Shown here piece after piece: positions 58,921-64,000 of a stretch of DNA of 64,000 nucleotides. The stretch lies in contig NZ_JBHRXK010000003.1 in NCBI RefSeq assembly GCF_042648505.1, forward strand, positions 1-64,000, read 5' to 3'. Within the stretch, counting starts at the first letter, position 1, and each line of letters opens with the position of its first letter. Source of the stretch: Lysobacter_L cavernae (GTDB lineage: Bacteria; Pseudomonadota; Gammaproteobacteria; Xanthomonadales; Xanthomonadaceae). The translations under genes were made by a program, and so were the position numbers. The notes beneath the pieces are model-generated. The model was not told the origin of the DNA, did no database searches, and saw only the letters and a program-made list of their open reading frames with translations.

Positions 58921-60909
58921 ATGACGACGCCCAGCCGCCGCGACCTTGCCAACGCCATCCGTTTCCTCGCCATCGACGCGGTGCAGGCCGCCAACTCCGG
59001 CCATCCGGGCATGCCGATGGGCATGGCCGACATCGCCGAGGTGCTCTGGAACGACTACCTCAACCACAATCCGAACAACCCGAACTGGTTCAACCGCGAC
59101 CGCTTCGTGTTGTCCAACGGCCACGGCTCGATGCTGCAGTACGCGCTGCTGCACCTGTCCGGCTACGACCTGTCGATCGACGAGCTGAAGAAGTTCCGCC
59201 AGTTCGATTCCAAGACCCCGGGCCACCCCGAGAACTTCATGACGCCGGGCGTGGAGACCACCACCGGCCCGCTCGGCCAGGGCTTCGCCAATGCCGTCGG
59301 CATGGCGCTGGCCGAAAAGCTGCTGGCCCAGCGCTTCAACAAGCCCGAGCTGCAGATCGTCGACAACCGCACCTGGGTATTCATGGGCGACGGCTGCCTG
59401 ATGGAAGGCATCTCGCACGAGGCCGCCTCGCTGGCCGGCACCTGGGGCCTGCACAAGCTGGTCGCGTTCTGGGACGACAACAAGATCTCGATCGACGGCA
59501 ACACCGACGGCTGGTTCACCGACGACACCCCGGCGCGTTTCGAGGCCTACGGCTGGAACGTGGTGCGCGGCGTCAACGGCCACGACGCCGACGAGATCAA
59601 GACCGCGATCGAGACCGCGCTGCAGTCCGACAAGCCGACCCTGATCTGCTGCCGCACCACGATTGGTTTCGGCTCGCCCGCCAAGGCCGGCAAGGAGTCC
59701 TCGCACGGCGCGCCGCTGGGCAAGGACGAAGTCGTCGCCACGCGCGCCGCGCTGGGCTGGGAACACGGCGCGTTCGAGATCCCGGAAGCGATCTACGACG
59801 GCTGGCGTTCGCGCAGCACCGGCCTGGTGCGCGAGGAGCAGTGGAACCGCCTGTTCGACGCCTACGCCGCGCAGTACCCGGAGCTGGCCGCCGAGCTGAC
59901 CCGCCGTTCCCACGGTGAGCTGCCGGAAGGTTTCGTGGCCGCCGCCGATGCCTACATCGCCAAGCTCCAGGCCGAAGGTCCGGTCGTGGCTTCGCGCAAG
60001 GCCTCGCAGATGGCGATCGAAGCGTTCGCGCCGCTGCTGCCGGAACTGGTTGGTGGCTCGGCCGACCTGGCCCATTCCAACCTGACCCTGTGGAAGGGCA
60101 GCAAGTCGGTCGCGACCGACGACCCGGATGCCAACTACATCCATTACGGCGTGCGCGAGTTCGCGATGACCGCGATCAGTAATGGTCTTGGCCTGCACGA
60201 GTGCTTCATCCCGTACGACGCGACGTTCCTCGTGTTCAGCGACTACGCGCGCAACGCCGTGCGCATGAGCGCGCTGATGGGCGCGCACGCGATCCACGTC
60301 TACACGCATGACTCGATTGGCCTGGGCGAAGACGGCCCGACCCACCAGCCGATCGAGCACGTTGCATCCTTGCGTTACATCCCGCACAACGACGTCTGGC
60401 GCCCGTGCGATGCGGTCGAGTCGGCGGTGTGCTGGAAGGCCGCGATCGTGCGCAACGACGGCCCGAGCTGCCTGATCTTCTCGCGCCAGAACCTCGCCCA
60501 CCAGGCGCGCGACGAGGCGCAGGTCGCCAACATCGCGCGCGGCGGTTATGTGCTCAAGGATTCGGTCGGCGCACCGGAACTGATCCTGATCGCGACCGGT
60601 TCCGAAGTCGATCTGGCGATCAAGGCCGCCGCGCAGCTCGGCGACAAGGTGCGCGTGGTGTCGATGCCGTCGACCGACGTGTTCGACCGCCAGGACGCGC
60701 AGTACCGCGAGTCGGTGCTGCCCAACGCCTGCCGCAAGCGCGTGGCGATCGAGGCCGGCGTGTCCGACTTCTGGCGCAAGTACGTCGGCCTCGACGGCGC
60801 GGTGATCGGCATCGACAGCTTCGGCGCCTCGGCCCCGATCGAGGCGCTGATGCCGAACTTCGGTTTCACCGTCGAGCACGTGGTCGCGGCGGCGAAGTCG
60901 CTGGGCTGA
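58921..60909 (+). CDS. tkt: Transketolase
   Basis: A thiamine-diphosphate enzyme of 662 residues (E. coli TktA 663) that transfers two-carbon ketol units in the pentose phosphate pathway. Motifs are SGHPGMPMGMAD near 22-34, LSNGHGSMLQYALLHLSGY near 62, the ThDP motif GDGCLMEGISHEAASLAG near 156 ending in Asn-containing DDNKISIDG, the pyrimidine-domain HEC/FSDYARNAVRMSALM region near 440, and DSIGLGEDGPTHQPIEHV near 462. A strong terminator follows. Confidence 0.97.
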   Translation: MTTPSRRDLANAIRFLAIDAVQAANSGHPGMPMGMADIAEVLWNDYLNHNPNNPNWFNRDRFVLSNGHGSMLQYALLHLSGYDLSIDELKKFRQFDSKTPGHPENFMTPGVETTTGPLGQGFANAVGMALAEKLLAQRFNKPELQIVDNRTWVFMGDGCLMEGISHEAASLAGTWGLHKLVAFWDDNKISIDGNTDGWFTDDTPARFEAYGWNVVRGVNGHDADEIKTAIETALQSDKPTLICCRTTIGFGSPAKAGKESSHGAPLGKDEVVATRAALGWEHGAFEIPEAIYDGWRSRSTGLVREEQWNRLFDAYAAQYPELAAELTRRSHGELPEGFVAAADAYIAKLQAEGPVVASRKASQMAIEAFAPLLPELVGGSADLAHSNLTLWKGSKSVATDDPDANYIHYGVREFAMTAISNGLGLHECFIPYDATFLVFSDYARNAVRMSALMGAHAIHVYTHDSIGLGEDGPTHQPIEHVASLRYIPHNDVWRPCDAVESAVCWKAAIVRNDGPSCLIFSRQNLAHQARDEAQVANIARGGYVLKDSVGAPELILIATGSEVDLAIKAAAQLGDKVRVVSMPSTDVFDRQDAQYRESVLPNACRKRVAIEAGVSDFWRKYVGLDGAVIGIDSFGASAPIEALMPNFGFTVEHVVAAAKSLG

Positions 60910-60932
60910 TCCGCTCGCGCCGGATCGAATGG

Positions 60933-60962
60933 AAAACGGCGCCTCCGGGCGCCGTTTTCGTT
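60933..60962 (+). terminator. Intrinsic terminator after tkt
   Basis: AAAACGGCGCC and GGCGCCGTTTT pair perfectly with a four-base loop, followed by CGTTTG. Confidence 0.9.
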
Positions 60963-60991
60963 TGTCAGCTTCGGGGGTAGAACCGTAACTC

Positions 60992-61051
60992 GGGTAAGCG
61001 CAGCGCATCCGGGAGCATTCGTGAAGAGCCCCGGATGCGCTGCGCTTACCC
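60992..61051. repeat. Long perfect inverted repeat
   Basis: GGGTAAGCGCAGCGCATCCG and its exact inverse CGGATGCGCTGCGCTTACCC lie 18-20 bases apart in the gap between tkt and the convergent acetyl-CoA hydrolase gene. This is a widespread intergenic palindrome type in the order. It may also terminate transcription from the right. Confidence 0.75.
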
Positions 61052-61076
61052 TGGCTACTTGTTCCTGGTTGGACTG

Positions 61077-61240
61077 AAACCCCTCTCCCTGGCGCTCCGC
61101 GCCTGTCCTCTCAGCCTTGCACACCCTTCGGGCGCCACAAGGGGAGAGGGCTTCAATCCCTGGGTTTTGCGGCACCTGATCCAACCCTCTCCCCTCGTGG
61201 GAGAGGGTGGCCCGAAGGGCCGGGAGAGGGGGCCGCGAAG
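61077..61240. repeat. CCCTCTCCC/GGGAGAGGG repeat cluster
   Basis: Several short inverted copies of CCCTCTCC(C/T) and GG(A/G)GAGGG, including ACCCTCTCCCC with GGGAGAGGGT around CTCGT. They fill the rest of the 340-base gap between tkt and the hydrolase gene. Copies are irregularly spaced, so it is not a CRISPR array. Similar clusters are common between genes in Xanthomonadales. Confidence 0.65.
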
Positions 61241-61251
61241 CGGCAAGGAAT

Positions 61252-63210
61252 TCAGCCCGCCGTTTCGCGCAACCCCAGCGCCAGTAAGCGTGCTTCCAGC
61301 CGCTCACCGAAGCCGCGCGGCGCCGTCAGCTGCATCCGCGCCAATGCTTCGCGGTCATCACTGGCGCCAGTACCCAACGCCCGCAGTACCGTGCCCAGCT
61401 TGCCGCCGCGCGTCGCAGTATTGGTCTTCAACCAGCCCAGCGCCTTGGCCAGGCGCTGCTCGGCCGGCGTGAAATCGCTGCCCAGCGGATAGTCGGGCAG
61501 CACGCCATCGCGACGTAGTGGCGCCAACGCTGCGCGCAAGCGTTCCGTCGTGTTGCTGCTTGCATCCGAAGGCAGGGCGAAATCCTGGCGCAGCTTGCCG
61601 TTGCGCTTCGCGGTTTCGATCAATCCGGCCTGGAAGCGCGCATCGGCGATCGCGGCCATCGCCGCGATGCAGTCCTCGTCGGTGCGGCCACGCACGTCGG
61701 CAATTCCATATTCGCTGATATAGAGGTCGCGCAGGTGGCGCGGAATGGTGGTGTGGCCGTAGTTCCAGACCACGTTGGAGTTGGTGTGGCCGTGCGCGTC
61801 GCGGCTCGCACGCAGCATCAGCACCGAACGTGCATCCGGCAATGCGTGCGCCATCGCCACGAAGTTGTACTGGCCGCCGACGCCCGACACCACGCGGCCG
61901 TCGTCGAGCCCGTCCGACACCGCCGCGCCCAGCGCGGTCGCCATCATGCAGCTGTTGAAGAAACGCGCGTCGCGACGCTGCAGGCGTTCCAGCGATTCCT
62001 GGCCGCCGTAGAGTTCGTTGACCTCGCTGACGCGTTTCATGCCGATGCCACGGCGGTCGGCGTCGTTGAGATTCCGCAACCAGTCGTAGAACTCCGGCGA
62101 CCCCAGGTAGAACGCACCGTGCAGGAACTCGCCGTCGCGTTCGAGCACGGCGCGATCCTCGTCACTGGCGTTGTCATAGGCGATGCGCTGCATCAGCGCG
62201 GCATCGTCGACCACCTTGCGTTTGATCACGCCGACTTCGACCAGGCGTTTGAAGCCCTCGTTGAGCATCTCGCTGCAGCCATACAGGCCCTGCGCGAACG
62301 GCATCAGGTCGCGTGGGTCGGTGTGGAGCGGATCGACCAGCGCGGGGTCGAGCGATGCCAGCACGTGCCGGTACGCGGCGTTGTCGGTATGGCGCAGCGC
62401 CAGCGCATGACACAGCGCATCGGCCAATGCGCCGATACCGATCTGCAGCGTGCCGCCGTCGCACACCAGCGTGCTGGCGTGGAAGCCGATCGCGTAGTCG
62501 GCGTCCGACACCGGCTGCCGCGGCAGCCCGAACAACTTCGGGTACGGCCCCGGCGGCGTGACCACCGCATCGAAGTACGCCGCATCGACCGCGGCCGTGC
62601 CGCCGAGCCACGGCAGTTCGGGGTCGACCTCGGCGATCAGCAACGGCCGCGGCAGGCCGCGCGCGGCGAGTGCATCGACCGCGTCCAAGGTGAGGTCGGT
62701 GTTGCACGACAACGACAATTGCGTGCCATCGGCCGATCGCGCGACCTTCTGCACGATCGCATTGAGCCCGCGATCGGCCAGTGCGCGCGCGACGTGGGTG
62801 TAGTTGAGGCTGGCGTAGCGCTGCTGCGCCTGCGGCGCATTGAGCATCGCGCCTGACTGCAGGTAGAACTCCTCGACCTCGACATGCGCCGGCAGCGCAT
62901 TGCGCTTGAGCGCCTGCACATAGGCCAGGCGCGGGAAGTCGTCACCGAAGTGGCGCTGCAGGAACGGGCCGAGGAAACGCGCCTCCAACCCCTTGCCCGC
63001 ACCCGGCGGGTCCAGCGACAAGGCGGTGTACAGGTGCAGGCGCCGCGACGGGTCCGGCGCCATCCGTGCGTACAGCGCATTCAACAACCGGTGCGGCTTG
63101 CCCAGCCCGAGCGGCGCGCCCAGGTGCAGCGGGCCGTCGATGCGGGCCAGCAGGAACTCGACGGCGGCGTCGAGCGAATCGAAATGGGCGGGGGCAGGGC
63201 GGGGCGTCAT
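61252..63210 (-). CDS. Acetyl-CoA hydrolase/transferase family protein
   Basis: A 652-residue protein of the Ach1/Cat1 CoA-transferase fold, which hydrolyses acetyl-CoA or moves CoA between acids. The C-terminal half carries the family segments VSEVNELYGGQESLERLQRR, FFNSCMMATALGAAVSDGLDDGRVVSGVGGQYNFV and YGIADVRGRTDEDCIAAM. The N-terminal half has LHLGAPLGLGKPHRLLNALY. It is about 100-150 residues longer than typical Cat1 because of insertions and a C-terminal extension. The ATG at 63210 fits the domain start. The acceptor acid is not evident. Confidence 0.87.
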   Translation of the reverse strand: MTPRPAPAHFDSLDAAVEFLLARIDGPLHLGAPLGLGKPHRLLNALYARMAPDPSRRLHLYTALSLDPPGAGKGLEARFLGPFLQRHFGDDFPRLAYVQALKRNALPAHVEVEEFYLQSGAMLNAPQAQQRYASLNYTHVARALADRGLNAIVQKVARSADGTQLSLSCNTDLTLDAVDALAARGLPRPLLIAEVDPELPWLGGTAAVDAAYFDAVVTPPGPYPKLFGLPRQPVSDADYAIGFHASTLVCDGGTLQIGIGALADALCHALALRHTDNAAYRHVLASLDPALVDPLHTDPRDLMPFAQGLYGCSEMLNEGFKRLVEVGVIKRKVVDDAALMQRIAYDNASDEDRAVLERDGEFLHGAFYLGSPEFYDWLRNLNDADRRGIGMKRVSEVNELYGGQESLERLQRRDARFFNSCMMATALGAAVSDGLDDGRVVSGVGGQYNFVAMAHALPDARSVLMLRASRDAHGHTNSNVVWNYGHTTIPRHLRDLYISEYGIADVRGRTDEDCIAAMAAIADARFQAGLIETAKRNGKLRQDFALPSDASSNTTERLRAALAPLRRDGVLPDYPLGSDFTPAEQRLAKALGWLKTNTATRGGKLGTVLRALGTGASDDREALARMQLTAPRGFGERLEARLLALGLRETAG

Positions 63211-63323
63211 GGCGCCAAGCCTAACGCTCGGGCATTGGGGTGGGGTGATGGCCTGGTCAAATGCCAGGTTCCAACTAATCGGGCTGTGGGATCTGCGTGC
63301 TGCTTGGCTGGCTAACGCCGGAG

Positions 63324-64000
63324 TCAAGCCGTGCCGCGAAGCGGCTTGGGCTTGTTTGAATTGTCAGGTGCCAATGTGTCCGGGTGGCCCGATTCCATCG
63401 AGGCCGCAAAACCGGAGACCAATTCGAGCACCTGATCTTGCTGCTCGCGATGGGGCACGTGACCACACTCCCGAAGGATCGCCAACTGGGAGGCGCCCTG
63501 CACACCACTCACGATGCGGTTGGGGAACTCAACAGAGCCGTACTCGTCAAGGTCCCCGTGGATCGCCAGGACGGGACATCTTATGTGGCCCAGATATGGG
63601 TCGAGGCTCCAGGAGGCGAATGCTGGTGAGAGCCAGGTTTGCGTCCAGGCATCCAGCACCCACTGCGCCTTGTCCCCATGCCACTTCATCAGCCTGTTGA
63701 GTTGCTCAGGGCGCCCAAACTGCTCCTTGGCCGCAAGAATGCCTGTCAACGTACGCGGCTCCACGAATGCCTGGGCCGATTCCGAGGCCACCCACTGGCA
63801 GCCGGATACCTGCGTGGCTGCAATCACCAGCGCCATCGCCCCGCCAACGCTATGGCCGAACAGCGAGAATTTGGCGAGGCCCAGTGCGCTGATGATTGCG
63901 GGAAAGTAGATTCGTGCTTCCTCGGCGATAAAGTCCGTCGAGGGCAGCCCCTGGCGCGCGGATGACCGACCAAAGCCCAGCCTGTCATATGCAATGACAG
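63324..64000 (-). CDS. Alpha/beta hydrolase, 5' end beyond the window
   Basis: The C-terminal 225 or so residues of an alpha/beta-fold hydrolase; the reading frame remains open to the right edge. The nucleophile elbow FGHSVGGAM is present near 63830-63860, preceded by YDRLGFGRS. Downstream, GHIRCPVLAIHGDLDEYGS carries the probable catalytic Asp and ECGHVPHREQ the His. A cap region lies between (residues rich in Trp, including WHGDKAQWVLDAWTQTWLS). An internal ATG at 63836 would lose the catalytic serine, so the true start is outside. The substrate is unknown. Confidence 0.9.
   Translation of the reverse strand, partial: VIAYDRLGFGRSSARQGLPSTDFIAEEARIYFPAIISALGLAKFSLFGHSVGGAMALVIAATQVSGCQWVASESAQAFVEPRTLTGILAAKEQFGRPEQLNRLMKWHGDKAQWVLDAWTQTWLSPAFASWSLDPYLGHIRCPVLAIHGDLDEYGSVEFPNRIVSGVQGASQLAILRECGHVPHREQQDQVLELVSGFAASMESGHPDTLAPDNSNKPKPLRGTA

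Noticed and set aside
58792..61008. A 738-codon open frame on the minus strand
   Set aside because: Opposite transketolase; repetitive Val/Gly/Arg/Ala translation and no start signals.
61077..61240. CRISPR-like direct repeats
   Set aside because: Copies are short, inverted and irregularly spaced, with no uniform spacers and no cas genes.

Overview
The window looks like chromosomal core sequence from a high-GC gammaproteobacterium of the Xanthomonadales, most likely Xanthomonadaceae/Lysobacteraceae. The genus cannot be fixed by reading alone. The support is the ssrS-zapA-ygfB-pepP, gmk-rpoZ-spoT-ridA and mrcA/pilMNOPQ neighbourhoods, a zinc-free type B ribosomal protein L31, a short ZapB-like coiled coil upstream of zapA, and REP-like repeats with CGTCATTCCCGCG arms. 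No tRNA, rRNA, CRISPR array, integrase or transposase was seen. Nearly all DNA is coding, and the many long open frames opposite real genes are GC-driven shadows.

Layout. 1-11.8 kb, minus strand: a Y-family polymerase, a porin plus secreted glutaminase pair (dcaP-like, glsA), rpiA, an EVE-domain gene, ygfA/fau, 6S RNA (ssrS), zapA, a ZapB-like gene and a 1545-residue propeller/PAS/GGDEF/EAL sensor. 11.8-15.4 kb: ygfB and pepP (plus) converge on pepQ (minus), with a MITE-like repeat between ygfB and pepP. 15.4-21.3 kb, minus: PilZ, DUF1631, hemW, rdgB, a VOC protein and rph. 21.3-26.1 kb, plus: yicC, gmk, rpoZ, spoT, ridA. 26.2-32.4 kb: an accessory block of AraC-type regulator (minus), beta-helix lipoprotein, di-haem cytochrome and TonB-dependent receptor, set between ridA and recG. 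32.5-42 kb: recG, glk, a Tat-exported glycosylasparaginase overlapping cutC, a nucleoside hydrolase, rpmE2, gltA and two poorly known minus-strand genes. 42-50 kb: mrcA divergent from pilMNOPQ, followed by a lower-GC gene for a secreted protein with three cysteine-bounded repeats. 50.5-57.3 kb: a complete MoxR/Bat operon. 57.4-64 kb: a dicarboxylate-type symporter, tkt, an acetyl-CoA hydrolase/transferase family gene and the 3' part of an alpha/beta hydrolase cut by the window end.

Functional themes. Translation and stringent response are represented by rpoZ, spoT, rph, yicC, gmk, rpmE2 and 6S RNA. Envelope and surface machinery are represented by PBP1A, the type IV pilus alignment complex with its secretin, and the Bat complex. 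Cyclic-di-GMP is represented by the GGDEF/EAL sensor and a PilZ protein with an intact ligand motif. Scavenging of amides and glycans is suggested by the porin/glutaminase pair and by glycosylasparaginase-CutC next to glucokinase. The best candidate for an undescribed system is the beta-helix lipoprotein/di-haem cytochrome/TonB receptor/AraC block. The triple-repeat cysteine protein after pilQ is the second.
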